In this document: piece after piece, positions 26,259 through 39,772 of the stretch
How positions within the stretch are numbered: position 1 is the first letter of the stretch
Layout: each line of letters opens with the position of its first letter
NCBI GenBank assembly: GCA_947561715.1
Contig: OX387197.1
Span: 24,268,266 to 24,332,265 of the forward strand
From: Ascidia mentula
Taxonomy: Eukaryota; Chordata; Ascidiacea; Phlebobranchia; Ascidiidae
DNA length: 64,000 nt
Reading direction: 5' to 3'
Made by a program: the position numbers and the translations under genes
The notes under the pieces: model-generated
Told to the model about the DNA's origin: nothing
What the model saw: the letters and a program-made list of their open reading frames with translations, nothing else
Databases searched by the model: none

Positions 26259-29200
26259 CAGTTAAGGGCAACATTGTGCCGTCTTCCAATTCAACCCGAC
26301 TACACTGGCCTTTCAACCAATGCGGAAGTTTCCTGACCTCCGCCCACCTCTGCGCACAAGACAGGATTAATTGTTACTACGCGATATTGAAGTATAATAT
26401 ATGGTCCCTGACGCCCTTAGGACCGGTATACACGCGAGGACAGTGGGGCACTCGCGGTGTTTGCACTACTGGGATGTTAAGAAACACGTAGGCTTTTTAG
26501 TCCATATTAAATCAAACAAAATTTAACTTTTTGTTCCGTATATACAATGAGTAATTATCAGCAAATAGAAACAAGTATGTACTGGTACCAGTACCGTGAA
26601 ATGCCTGGTAAATCACACACAGTTCATACACTTTGCTTGACATCTACATTTGATTTCGTTAATAGACAATTTGTAATTTACGATTGTGGTGGCTCCCCAA
26701 TGAAATAGTCCCTATCAGATACATTACCACAGCAGTGTGTACCGAAGTAATACCGACTGTGCTGGAATATTTACTATTCGAGCAAAAGGGCGAGCACAAC
26801 CTATCTCAGCACAAGTCAACAAGCGCGAGCAATGAAACAAACAGTCGGTGTTTGTGTAAACTCGCCTTTAGAGTTAACGTCCACAATATTTACACGAAAC
26901 AATTCCGTGCCAAAATGTTTCTGATGTGCCATTAACGGCACATTCCATAAGAATATCTGAGTAATTTGTAAAAATGTATAACCTGTTACTCAGTAAGGTG
27001 CTTTAAAAATTGTGCAAGAAGCCTTTGCGGCAAATTCTCAATGAAGGCGAAGCCGATTTGTTTCAATCTATTTTAAATATCACCGCTGTTAGGGATGCCA
27101 AACATACTTGTTTCATGCTTCCCTTTGCAATCCACATCCGGTAGATGGCGTAAGTGGGTATCCACTGGATGGCGCACAATGCAAGGAGCCAACATAACAT
27201 TTGAGCCCACAGTGGATACGTATAAGTGCGGTTGTAGGTGAGAGGTTCGTATTTCACCAAACTGTAGAGAAAGATTCCCTGAAACGCAGCATGAATAAAA
27301 GATGATTTTTGACGTTGTTGTATGGAAACATAACAAACAGATCCTGTAAGATGAAGAAAAATAAAATGCTGGTACGCGCTGCCGATTAAGATTCCTGGAT
27401 CCACAGAAGTAAAATATGAGTAACGATGTTGCAAACGATTTTGAAATAAATTTAAAAAAAAGAACCTTAAAGATTTTCCGGTGTCCATGCCATTTTTATT
27501 ATTACATGTTTGGTTCATTTACGTTTTTAATTCCTTTGCGCAAAACAAAATTATCACATAAGCATAGTCTTTGCCTGGGCGCATGGTCGGCAAGTTCGTC
27601 TACACGAGTCACACCAAGCTGCAGTGATAAGACCTAATAGGTCAAAACAGTGGCCATATGTCTGCAGCTCACCGAATTAAAATGGTTATATTTGATTCGG
27701 TGCAAAACGTGGCACAGTTTATGACGTTGTGCACAACCCAGCCCCACTAACAACCCACCACCGTCTTACCGTGACCATGAGAGGAGCCACGCAGGCCCAA
27801 GCGAACTTGAACCATGGAATCGGACGGAATCCGAGCATGTCGCACACGTGGTCCCAAAACTTGCCGGGTGAGTAAAGCCAACTCACAGTGACGCACTCGC
27901 AAATACCGATGAAGAAAAGGCACCAGCCGGCCGCGGCATAATTGTCGTACATGTTGAAGATGAACACTCCACCCTGCATGTCATAACATGTCTGAAGTTA
28001 GCGAAAATAGATGTGTACTGAATTGGAATTCCACGGTACCGAGAAGTTTTGCTTTGGATAAATAAATTCGAGTAAAAGTTTTTGTCGCCTCATAAAGCGA
28101 AAGGCGACTGGGCAAACTCTAGGGCAAATTATTTTGATGACATGTTAATCACAAATTCGAAACAAAGAAACTATTTGGCGGTAACCATGTTTGCCCCTCC
28201 CTATATATGCAGATGTTTCTAAAGTCGTTTTCGTTAATATAACCATGGCATTTAAATTCAACCGATTTTACTATTAAATCAAACGGTTTGATTCATTGCT
28301 TCAAAATCCGTTGACTTAGAAAGGAAAACACCGTTGTTGAATGGTGTTTGAAACGGACTTTGAATTTAATATTCTATAAATTATGTGTGTGCGATCAACA
28401 AGCTGGTATAAATCACACAATCCGTTGCTGAGCATGGGAGATGACGTTGCCAACTTCCCCAGCTTGCGACCAGACGTCCTTATGAAAGTTTGAAGTGATT
28501 AAACGCCAAGGGCAATACGCATATCACCGGCAACTGACATGCCCTTCAGTGGTTCAAAGACTGCTAGCGAATTCCATCGTTACCACAGATAATAGCGACG
28601 TTATATAAGTGTCTCAAACGTGATGTTGGCCACGTTTAGTATAACTTTGCCATTACGGACGTTATATATTTCCCATTTTCTCCGCATATTGCAATGCGTA
28701 AACAGCAATTAAGAGTCAGTAAAAGGTAAACAAGCCACTAAAGCTATTGTACATAATACCGATAAACACAAAACCGTGTTCGGGCTGTAAACACTCTCTC
28801 TGTTTGTAACGATCGGGTCTCTTTAGAGCAGATTGGTGGCTTGTGACATTCGGCATGGTCGCCACAATGCTGTGAAATTGTCTTCGGCTCGCTATTGAAA
28901 GACCAACAACCATCACCAAGCTGCACTGATGATGCCTGATCGGTCGAAACAATGGCACTGTCCACAGCTCATTGGTCATTACAGGTTCTATTGCTTCCAC
29001 ATATACACTTAAAATGCTCACCCGGGTAATCATAAGGAGTCCAACTAGGAACTGGACAGTGCACAGGACGGCAATGAATATCTCCTTGCGCCAAGGGCGG
29101 GAAAACAGCTTGGGTCGCATGTCCACGATTGCTGTGATGATGCTCTCCTGTCCTATGAACTAAAACAAAGGAATCGTTTTCATCGTGATGTTGGTCCTGA

Positions 29201-32200
29201 CCGATCACCACCAGTTGGCATTTCTCGCTTTTTTGAATCGAATATCAATGGATACCTTGGAACACAGAAGCCACACGACACACGCGTCAATAGCAAGCCT
29301 ATATATATACACACAGAACTCTATTAGGCGACCAATATTATGTCTTTTGTCGTCATATACCTTTCTAAAAAAAGTATTTTAAGAATAATTTCCTTTTTTG
29401 TCCGAAAATACAGAATACAAACCGACCTCGCTGTCCAACCCCAGAAGAAAGATCATGACAAAGAAGAGAACTCCCCACAGTTGGGGAAGCGGCATCAGTG
29501 AGATGGCTCTGGGGTAAGTGATGAAAACAAGACCGGGACCCGATTCTGCCACTGTGTCGATCGTCGTGTTCTGTAGGTTATATCGGTTTTGCGGTGAAAT
29601 AAATCGTTGCTATGACAATATACAACGCCTGTAGAAGAAGCGTGTAGCGGAAAATGTAATGTAAATATTGGTCAGATTGCGGTATTGGTGCGACGCTGTT
29701 AACAGTTGCAGGCGCTTTCCTCTGGTAGTAACACAAACAATCCATCACATATTTTGTTATGATGCTGAACAACGTACCTGCTCTTTAGCCATGAAACCAA
29801 GTACAGTGAACACAGAAAAACCAGCGAAAAAACTCGTCCCGCTGTTAAGTAAGGCAAACACGACGGTATCCCTGAAAAGATACATTATGTTATGACATAT
29901 ACGAAAGGAAGCCTTCAACATGCTTTACTGCCGCTATATTTACCTGTATATGTTGTGGTTGTACACGTTGTAGCTTCCCATCGCAACCATTATCCCATTA
30001 CATATAGAGTAGGAGTAAAAAACTTGGGTGGCCGCGTCCGCCCAGACCTGTTTATAAGTATATGCTATAAATGTGTATAATATTGGCCGGCATAGCTTCG
30101 TAAAACACTCATATAGTTGAAGTTTTTGTCGTGCACGCACATGCTTACACTAACAAATGTGTGTGTTTGGTGAGTTTAAGCTAAAGCAATAGTAAATCTG
30201 TGCAACTTCTCAGGAAAAGAGGCATGATGCAAACGTCACAGACTTAATGAACCAAAATGTGGGCGCTTTGTTTATGGCCCTGCGATGTAATGAAAAATGT
30301 AAGGCAGTTTATCCTCGGCGAGTACACATAAGACTTCCCGGAAGCCTCTTGTACATAGAGACCCTGTGTACATAGGGTTTCGTGTGTTAAAAAGGCGTCA
30401 CGCGTCATTCTAGTGTCAAATTGCACATTGAATAAACGATACTATCACGTTTCCTTGGTTCGTAGAAATGCGAAATAAACTCACACAGGAATACTTAGAA
30501 CGTTATACCCAGGATGGGGTGCAAAATATTCCTCGTAACAATAGTAGCGAGGCTTGTAACCGGATAGACTGCCAGTATTATTGAAACAATACAGAGATAA
30601 CCCTGAATTTCTCAACACCAGACACAAACCTGGGCGTTTTGAAGTTTCGTAATATTCGGTTGTAGGTAGTAAACGATGCCGTCGTATGCTCCATCCAGTG
30701 TAATTCCCCTCACGAACAATATGAGGAGCATGAGGAGCGGGAACGACGCGGTAAAATATATGATCTGGATAAAATAAGATTTGTTTTAAATATCTGTTCG
30801 CAAGTTGGTCTTCTGGATATTGCAGCAACTTGTTGCACTGTGGCTTCTAACCTAATTTTTATGTGCAGGGTTTTTATATTGGAGTTTTGAGATTGGACGC
30901 GACTTGTAAAGCGTCAAGTTTTCACGTTTAAACGTGGACTTTGTGTCCAATATCACAAGCAAATACATTGTATCACACAAATTACAATTCACCAAAAATC
31001 GAACTACAGATTAAGTCTCACCTTGCTGGTCCAATTAATTCCCTTCCAAATGCAAAAGTAAACAATGATCCAAGAGACTATGAGACATACGAGGAGATCC
31101 CATTTGATGGAACCGATTTCGTGAACTCCAGATGAAATATTCAGGACTCCGCGTCTGCAAGAAAAGCCAAATCTTTTGTGTATTGGGATAGTTCGCAACG
31201 CAACAGAAAACGTTTTTAGCTTGTAACAGAACAAGATTTTAACTGGTAAATTTCTTCAAATTATTAAACACTCGAATGTTAGAATACTATTTACAATAGC
31301 GAATTTAAAAAACGCCGAAAAGTTTTGTTTATTTAAACTTTAACCATCAAGCCGTGTACTTTCTGATGACGAAATAGGAATTTGGTAATACTTGTGATCA
31401 TGACAACAAAAAGGCAAGGACAAAATGCAGTTAACATGTTTATTAAAGACGTTTCGTCGACAGAAACTTATACCACCAACATTAGACCAAATGTCGTGCC
31501 TGGTTTTGCTGAACGCATTAGGAACAAGGGCGGGATCAGACTTAAAGCTTTAAGTGGTTGCTCTTGTTGGTTTCTGAGCGGATGATGACGTAAGTGTCTG
31601 TCGAAACGTCTTCTATAAACATGTCAATCCGCAAAGTGACCTAACCTACGATCGAATCAACTGTGGCCAATACCCACTCCCAAAACTCTACCACCGACGA
31701 AACTTTCTTCGTTGACAAAACACCGGCAGAAGTATTGGAAACAGCCTCCGTAGATAGGTTTGAAAAAGTGGTTGAAGTGTTGATGGCTGACGAAACGGCA
31801 AGAGAGGAATAAATAAAACAGTTGGGGGTGTTCCACGGGTTGTCGCAAGTCGACCAGGGCAGGACTGAGTTGAACGAAGCCACGATGTAGCGGAGTGACC
31901 AACATAGAAGTGTCATGTAATAAGTGTGAAGGTTGAGGCTGATTGTGAGGCAAGCAAAGCCGATTCCTGTAGAATCAAATGTGGTGTCAAAGTATCGACA
32001 TATTCATGTGTAAGAATGCCTGACGGAACTTTTGGTTTTCGATTTTGCTTGGTCATATGTCTTTCCCCCTCAATTTACCTGCGGGTTGCACCGAGTTTGG
32101 TTCCCAACGGAAAATTCATGTAGAAACGATATATGACATATATGTTTACATTGGCATCAATGCCTATCTTTATTGTTGTGTTATTGATAAGCAAAGTCAA

Positions 32201-33233
32201 TAACGGACATGTCATGCGTCACTGTGTACACATGGCAAAGTTTTAAGGGCATTAGGGCTATTATACAAGGGGCATAGAAGATAAGACTTTGTTACTGGAA
32301 CGGAAGGAGAGCTATACAAGTAAACGAGGAATTTATTAAATTACAACATAATCAACAATCAAATTATCAACGGGTTAAAAACAAAATCCATTCAAGTATA
32401 TAATAGTGCGCTACAGGTCGACCGGAAAATGTTTCTACATCCCCTTTATTCTTTTACCTTCCTTCTGAAATCATGCAGGAATGTTGTAACTGGTTATTTA
32501 AAGTGGAACGAAGCTCTCAAAAGTTAATATAACGAACCTTTCATGAGCGGAAACATCCCCCAAGCTTTTGAAACACCGGCACTGGTGTACTGTCCGACAG
32601 CCGCTTCAAGGAAAAATATGGGAACCGCTGCTCCAACAAGGAATATGACGTAGGGAATGAGAAAAGCTCCTGTAACCAATATGCGGGAATGCTTAATTGT
32701 AATTTTCGCCCACATCGGTTGCCATGACGGAAATTACGCATGAGTAAATTGGCCTATCAAATATCACTTGCTGCAAGGGCGCAAAGCATGCTGGCAGTTG
32801 TGGGCTGAAAACCATTACCACGCATTGCTCTTCTATAAATCAAATTGGTTTTGTTATCCTTTACCAGTTGGCAATTTTGAGAATTTTAACGCCACGGAAA
32901 TATCGGGTTTGGTACAATTGCATTAGCTTTTTGTTTGTTTTTCTTTTATAAGCAGAACAAAGCAAAACGTTCTTTTATAAGAAAAACTAAAAGCACCTTT
33001 AACGAAGTGGGCAACAAAGTCAAGAGGAAGTTTAAAGGGAAAAACTAGTTTGCTTAAATATTTTATATCATCGATTATCTGCTTCTATTGCGTAATGTAC
33101 CTCCGCCGTTCTTGTAGCAGAGATAGGGAAACCTCCAAACATTTCCCAAACCGATCGATCCCCCGGCAACACTGAAGACGAAGTCGAACTTCTTTTTCCA
33201 TTTGCCGCGTTCGACATTCTTTGTTTCACTCAT
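26259..33233 (-). CDS. SLC6 Na+/Cl- dependent transporter, paralogue 1 (GABA/creatine/taurine-type)
   Basis: Twelve-helix neurotransmitter:sodium symporter. Exons leftward: 33233-33101, 32669-32538, 31966-31678, 31154-31022, 30764-30630, 30047-29944, 29871-29778, 29570-29427, 29159-29022, 27973-27770, 27278-27108, 26349-26259; phases fit throughout. Landmarks: TM1 [22 protein letters not shown]2 [20 protein letters not shown], the EL2 disulphide pair in [10 protein letters not shown] with several N-glycosylation sites, TM5 [22 protein letters not shown]6 [17 protein letters not shown]7 with the chloride-site serine in [16 protein letters not shown] [14 protein letters not shown]8 [14 protein letters not shown], and the tail [11 protein letters not shown]. 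The last exon found ends at a good donor after LPLTG, so a short further exon is expected to the left. Substrate is unknown; the TM1 and TM7 sequences place it near the GABA, taurine and creatine carriers. Confidence 0.92.
27612..27672 (+). ncRNA. Hammerhead-ribozyme-like element, copy A (mutated core)
   Basis: Type-I layout: stem I AGCTGCA with TGCAGCT (7 bp), core box GTGATAA (27624-27630; consensus CTGATGA), stem II GACC/GGTC, AAAA in place of GAAA, then GTC immediately before the second stem I strand. Core changes should abolish catalysis. It lies in an SLC6 paralogue 1 intron, antisense to the gene. Confidence 0.6.
28916..28975 (+). ncRNA. Hammerhead-ribozyme-like element, copy B (intact core)
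   Basis: CTGATGA at 28926-28932, a stem II of about three pairs with a GATC-containing loop, GAAA at 28946-28949, a very short stem III (CA/TG) and a cleavage triplet GTC at 28960-28962. Stem I pairs AGCTG with CAGCT plus outer CCA/TGG. All invariant core bases are present. It lies in an SLC6 paralogue 1 intron, antisense to that gene. Confidence 0.65.
31433..31624. repeat. MITE-like element with ~35-bp imperfect terminal inverted repeats
   Basis: 31433-31470 (acatgtttattaaagacgtt...) and 31591-31624 are reverse complements with a few mismatches, framing a ~120-bp interior. It lies in SLC6 paralogue 1, between exons 3 and 4. Its right end has GATGATGA and GAAACGTC boxes reminiscent of the hammerhead-like motif at 16306-16361. 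Confidence 0.65.
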
Positions 33234-36200
33234 AATTGTTTCTCCTTGCTAACTGTTAAAAACAACCTGATTGGTTTTGTCAGAGGTTGCTGAACAGGTT
33301 AAAGTTATGTAGGAAAAGCTGAAAAATGAGTACAAGTGCATAATTATTCTGCGTAATCGCAAATAATAAGTTATTGCTATGTTTGCCTGCACACTGCGCT
33401 TGAGCTCTGACAACAACCACAAAATCTCATCAACAGTATTTCCACAAAGGTAAACAGAAGAGCAGAAACCATCAAGACCGGAACAATGATCGCATCCTGA
33501 ACCAAAACAGAAACCCTGCTGATATTTATCACGTTTCATAACTTTCCCGTAACCCAGTGTTATGATTTGATCATTTAACTCCGCTTCAACTCTACACGCA
33601 GCTATTGGGTCACAAAGGTCACTAATGTCAAATCCCTATTACTCGATTCTGAGAATCTTTCTCCATTATATTGCAATGCTAGGACGGTTTTCACTTTAAT
33701 TATACCATAATCACGAAACGCTTACTTCCAGATTGAAATCTGTTTGGTATTTAAGACAAGTACATGACTACACATGACAAACGACTAAACACACATTTGT
33801 TCTACTCTTGTAACGCAACAAATAAATCCATTTTCATTTGTACTTCCAGCTGACTGTAGGCTGGTTTACAGTCGTTCAGCAGTTCTCTGCCTTTTTGGTT
33901 CATGGTTTCTATCAAATTTCACACAGTCTGCGAAACCCTTATCAGGCCATATTCCTATACGTCACTGTTTCCCAGCCTATAGTAAGCTTATTGCTTGTAA
34001 ACCGCTGTGGCATTCCAGGTGGCATACGAGCACCTCTAGGTTAACTACTGTAGGTTTAGCTTGGGTTTTGTCATAAAAATTGATGTTGCTCTTAAAGTTT
34101 TGGTTACTTCGTTCGCAAGGTTACGCGTTGCTTGCTAAATATTCTTCAAGTTTAGCCGTGGGCATGGTCTGCGGTGTACCTCGCCTTTTCTTGTCAAAAC
34201 ATGAGCAACATTTGTTTTGTCTGCGGTGAAAATCCTGAGGTCACCAGCATGCCGGCACAGAAAATTTTGATAAGGCACGTGATTGAGGGGGGAGGCTGAT
34301 AGGTATATTGTATTATAGTCTCCATGAACAATTTAAAAGCGCCATATCGTCGAAGTATCGGTCGACATTGCTGACTAATTGGTTAGGAGTGAAGGCTTTA
34401 AAGTTTTCGTTGGCGATTTAACTGGCGTCGCCAACAGCACTGAACTACAGGTGTACATCCACTTTTCTCAACATGTTAATATACTTAATTGGGAATTCAG
34501 CTATTCTTGGCCGTATGTTCCAACGAAAAGTTCGTGCATTTTACCGTTTGTGCTATGAGGTGATCCCTTCAAATGTGTTGACCGTTTAAATCAGATTGCA
34601 AAAAATGGCAAGTGCAGTGAAAACGTGAGCCCTGAATACTTGACTGTTTAAGGCGTGCGAAGATCTTGGTTTCTGTCCTTTTTACGTACGTAGTTGTATT
34701 TGCTTTCTCGAGGAAGTTAGACATATTAATCCTTTAAACTGAGAGACGTAGTGCGGTTTCTCCCAGGCTATGTCTTGGAGTTAGAAAAATATACCACGGT
34801 CAATATGACGAGAAATTATCTGTTACCCCTCATTACTAAAAGCCGGGCTTTTGCATTATTTTCCGGAGCCGAAATTCTGTGTCTGCATTTTCCATCCTTC
34901 TGGGTCGATCAAGTCGACCTATCAGGGCTGGGAAACAAGAAAAGCCCATTTGTATACAGACTGACGACACTGCAAAGGCAATGCACACAGAATCTTCCCT
35001 AACTTATTTGGATACTCTGGTAATAATACTGTTTTTGCGCTCAATCAAGATGTGCAAGCAAAGGATTTCTGTCATGATTCATTCAAAATCGAAGAATGGG
35101 AGCCCCCTTGGTTTTTAGAACATTATCGCCGGTGTGCAATGAGCAGAGTATATGCCCAAAACCAATCGCCTGATGGACAGACAAAAGATACAAATCACGC
35201 AATAAATTGCTGCTTTCGTAAATGCTTTAAAATTATTCTAATCACAAATTCAAATAGTTATCTTAGTGCTTCCCAACCTTTTTAGGTTTGCGGCACCCCT
35301 GTTGAATATCCAATGACAGTGCGGCATCCAACAAAGGCGTCAAACTATTCAGTCTTTCTATAAATATTTGTGTTTCCGGTATAGCATTACACTTCCGGTA
35401 AACTACACGATGAGAAATTATTAGAGTAAAACTAAACACAAGTTCGCGACCCTCGAAGGTTACAAATATCACACCAAGGTTATCTGATCGAAACTGCTTC
35501 TGTGGAACTTGGTGGTAGGCGACTTTTTTGCGTTACCTTTAAAATATACGTTGGGCGCAAAAAGGTTGGGTAACACTGCTATACAGGGTTGAACAGTTTG
35601 GCTCAGCTCTACATTCGTTTTCCACTTTGACTCCTATTTCGTGAGAATGACGTCATTTGTGACTAAACCGCAGCAAAACCGTTTGTACAAATTTTGTCGT
35701 AGGCTATTACATTTACGTTACATGATTACGCTTTTTCTTCCATGGAGGATTTCATGAAAATCCCTACGACCACTAGGTTGAGAAACGTCGCATTGTGACG
35801 TCATAATACCAAATAAAAACAAAGTCAAACACAAATAAAATCATCTGAATTTTTGGCAAAAGCTCTGCACAAATATCTTCACCTAATGGACATCCATTCT
35901 AACTACAGAGTCAACAAATACTTGACAATTGTTTTGCTGCCAACTTCGTTAAACAAATGTATCCTGTATATTTGCATCAAATGAAACGTTCTGTAAACTA
36001 CGTTGACATTTTCCTTTTAAATAGTTTTGCTATGGCTGGCCGGGAGGCCAACTAGCACCTATAATTATGCAGCCTGTCGCAAGCCATCACCTCTGAGTGC
36101 GACCAACTGCAATCCTGCGGCAGGCGGCAATGATTATCCGCGAGGAAATTACTTCCATGGGCGCTTTACCTGCTAACCTTTGTGGTTTTATATATCCCGT

Positions 36201-38058
36201 GTATATTGTTCACCTTTACAATATGCACTAAATACACATGATTTAATTTGCCTCCAGCGTGACAACAAAGAATAGCATTGTTGAAATTTGATATTTAAGT
36301 CAATTCGATCAAGTCAGCTATTGAAAGGAAACAAAAAATCATGGACATAAAAAAAAGTCACGTGCTGGTTACATTGAATTTCGTTGAATTATTGAACATT
36401 TCTGAGAAAAAAAATGTGGCATTGCTCAAAATGCACAGCTTGTCACCGCACACCTACAGTTGCGTGCAACGGTGATGCGAAAAAATTTAGCGCAAATTAG
36501 GAAATTTTGCTTGGGACAGATGATGTCGGTGAGGTTTTTTTTTACCATACGTAAACATATTTTATATCTCCCGAACGTTTTCACGAGGTGTCAGACAATG
36601 GCAGATTGTATAAAAAACGACGCATATGTACTAACAGACCTTTCTCTTGTCAAAAATAGGAATGCCCTTCCTAACAGCCTACACAGTATATTATCCACCA
36701 TGCTATTAACAAGAGAGGCAGTGCTTTCTGATTCTGGTGTGTTTCAAGTAGTCACTCGGTAACACGCTTCAAACCGCTATCTCTAAGGCTTTGAACGGGA
36801 GATAAGATAAATAAGCAACCAACCAACAACAGCAGCTGCTGTGGTCTTCCCAAGCTAAACGATCAGATTGGAAAAGTGATAGCCGGGCACACGTCTGAGC
36901 GGAACGTTGCGGGGTGACTGAGCCTTTTTTCCATTCGCCACAAGACGCCTCGTGTTGGACTTTTGTACGTTTGGCATATTCTATTTCCACTCCCTTTTAA
37001 CGTAATCATAGCAATCGTCAGCTTTGTTTAAGTTTCATTTTCATGATCTATTGCACCAATGTATATTATATTCCTACAAAAGCGGACGGATATAAAGTCT
37101 CAACGGACGCCTTGGCCTCCCAAAGGACACCCTCTGTATCAATAGAGCCACTTTTAATCACCAAGGGTAAAGCAATGTAACCTCGTCGCCACTCCTTCCC
37201 TCGCGTATGAGAAATATATACCTTCGGAAATTCTCATCAGAAACAATAGCAGTCGCACAGCAACAGCTAACCACAGCCAACCACAGTATTAAATTTCGCT
37301 CGAACAGAGAACGCATTTTTGACATGGCATGGCCTCATAACACTGCAAAGTACAAATTGTCAACAACGACAAAAGCACCAAAAGGAAAAAAGATACCTTT
37401 TTACAAATGAATAATTCATGCTATTGTCTTTCTTAAGTATATTTGTATTATTTTGAGAAATGGCAATAAACAACAAGTGAATTTAGTATTTATATATATT
37501 GCACCAATGCAAAAAATTTAATCAACCACAAACAAGAATGCAGACTGCAATTTAAAAAAGACCCCCCACTACTTCAATATACAACATACTTGTAAAAAAA
37601 TTAGTTGTTGGCAGCATAACACAAAAGCACAACTGCGTCTGTATAATAAACAGATTGCTTTTGTGATGACATACAAAAAGCAAATGATAAACAGAAGTAA
37701 TCTTATCCCACACTTTCTATAGTACAAAAGACAGCCACATACCTCATGACAATTGCTGATCGTAACAAACTGAAAAATGATATTGCTGCCCGGGTAAAAG
37801 GGCAACAAAAAAGTTCATTTAAAACCACGTTGAAATTACAATTTCCGATAAAACTAGGAAACATTGTTTGCCAAGCCTGTTGCTATATCAGGAATTATGA
37901 TGTCACAATACTGTTTGTAACAGATGAATTCATTTTAATTGAAACACAATTGGGGCTGTTTAGAACTGGGTTTAATTATCAAGTAAAACAATTACTAGTT
38001 GGAATATAACTTATCAGTTGACTTGATGACAATGTTGTTATCAGTAAATTCTTTGATG
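33234..38058. other. Intergenic, 4.8 kb, no recognised gene
   Basis: Between the SLC6 paralogue 1 start and the CHTF8 stop. Open frames are short and lack recognisable motifs or plausible exon structure. A SINE-like copy lies at about 36065-36235. The SLC6 promoter should be at the left edge. Confidence 0.5.
36065..36235 (+). repeat. SINE-like repeat copy (partner at 17455-17640)
   Basis: Colinear short blocks shared with 17455-17640, including the ttatccgcgag / ttctccgcgag block and the cctttgtgg / ccttgtgg block. Diverged, so an old family. Confidence 0.5.
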
Positions 38059-38433
38059 TTAAACTTTCTTTGCCACATGAATAATAATGGGCTTCGGGCG
38101 AGTTGTAAAAACCAGTTTAGTTTTGATAAAAGCTCGTATGCAATATCTTTGCTCAAAAGTGTTATCTTGAACTTCACTGTCATCAACAGTGTCTTTATTT
38201 TTGGCATTGCAACCCTTCACCAAAACTGCAAATGGTTTTTCCAGGTTTACAACTTTTCCATACAAAATGTGGTGACCAATTATCATCAGAGGAACGCCTT
38301 TCTTGTTGAAATGTAGATCACCGATGTTGTTTCCGGTCAGTCCGTTCTCATACCTCGACTGCAGCTCCCCTTGCATCTCAATCATGGTCCATTCATCTGC
38401 ATTCTCCAGCTTTTTTATTACTATCTGAACCAT
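38059..38433 (-). CDS. CHTF8: CHTF8, chromosome transmission fidelity protein 8
   Basis: Single-exon gene of 124 residues, the length of the animal protein. It aligns along its whole length with the CTF8 family: start MVQIVI, EWTMIEMQGELQSRY, TGNNIGDLHF, PLMIIGHHILYGKVVNLEKP then FAVLVK, and the C-terminal FIKTKLVFTTRPKPIIIHVA ending KKV. CTF8 forms a trimer with CTF18 and DCC1 that joins RFC to make an alternative clamp loader acting at replication forks and in sister-chromatid cohesion. No in-frame interruption. The start is the family-conserved methionine. Confidence 0.97.
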   Translation of the reverse strand: MVQIVIKKLENADEWTMIEMQGELQSRYENGLTGNNIGDLHFNKKGVPLMIIGHHILYGKVVNLEKPFAVLVKGCNAKNKDTVDDSEVQDNTFEQRYCIRAFIKTKLVFTTRPKPIIIHVAKKV

Positions 38434-39772
38434 TGTGCAGTTACCATAAATGTATGATTAACTCCAGAAGTGAACCCAATTAAAAATCCTTTTCAAAAAA
38501 TTTCAACAAAATGATGTTGTTGAAGTCATATATAAGTAGTTTACAACCTTCTGTAGTCTCAGACTCCTTTTGTTAAATCATGTATGCAGTGCAGCCCCTA
38601 CAGAAAAATTTAAAAGAAGTTCTTGAGACAAATTGAGTTGTCAAAAATTTTTAAATGTAACAATACCATTTGAGAAGCGTGCCAGTGGTCCATATGAGTA
38701 CACAGTTGATAAAGGGTGTTTGAACTACAGTTTGTGGACCGACATATTTATAATTATTATTTATAATAATAATTTCTACTGCCAACCCCTGGTGGGCGTG
38801 GCGGCGTGGGCCAGACTAAAGACCCCCTAAATGGGCCAAATTTGTGCATGAACATAATTGGCGAGTATTGTAAGCCGTAGTCAACATTCTTATCAGTTAA
38901 ATACAAGATACTATGTACGAGGTTTAGGCTTACGCCATTTTTAAACCAGGAACAACCAAGTTTTGAACAAACGCATTAATTTTTTTTACTTCAGACCTCT
39001 TCAGTCCTAACAATGGGAATTTACCCAATTTTCCCGCCAGAAATTTTATCCACACAAGTAGAGTTGGGGAGTTATATTGTTTATTTGCAATCTTATTTCA
39101 TTTCAGCATATTTCGGGACTTATAAAATATGCTAATTTTAAATATAAAGAAAGGTATAATTTGTGTAACTGGTTTTTAGTTACAAAAATAACGTTGTTTA
39201 GTTACTCATTTCTTCCTGTGTGAAGTGTGATTTTGGAACCAAAAATAAACAACCTTGGCAAGATCGTGTTTTACCAAAGAAGTTTGTACGTAACACAGTA
39301 ACAACAAAACCCACTTACAGCGATGCATTTACCTGGTTTGCATCACGTGTGGGTGTAATTGCACACGCCGCTGACGTCATAGGAAAGTGCGTCCCACATC
39401 ATGAGTTTATTAAAATGTTATGAAGTGAGTTTAAGCTGCAGTCCTAGCGTTTGTTTATCTATAGGTATGGAACAACGTTTAATAAAAAATCTGATAATAG
39501 AAAATGCACGCAGTGAAGGATCATTTTGCTTTCAATCTCCACATACGTTTGAGTTTATATAATAATAGTGTTTGCACAGTGAAGACTGGTCAGCATCAGC
39601 ACACCAGGGCCTTCGCGTATTTAAGATTCACACGTAAACATAACGGCACTTGAGTTAAATCTGATAATCTTGTTCTAAATGATGATATAGGGGCAGACAG
39701 ATCTGTCTAGATAAAGCAAAAACATGTTTTTACTTCAGTTTGATTTTTAATAGAATAGGCGACAAGTTAAAA
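38434..39772. other. Intergenic between divergent CHTF8 and lectin 1
   Basis: About 1.3 kb between divergent gene starts. A 67-codon plus frame at 39220-39423 has no recognisable homology. No repeat or RNA gene is evident. Confidence 0.45.

Noticed and set aside
27063..27518. 151-codon minus frame
   Set aside because: It reads through SLC6 exon 11 (27108-27278) into flanking introns; not a separate gene.
28716..29126. 136-codon minus frame
   Set aside because: Exon 9 of the SLC6 gene plus read-through of the intron carrying the hammerhead-like element.
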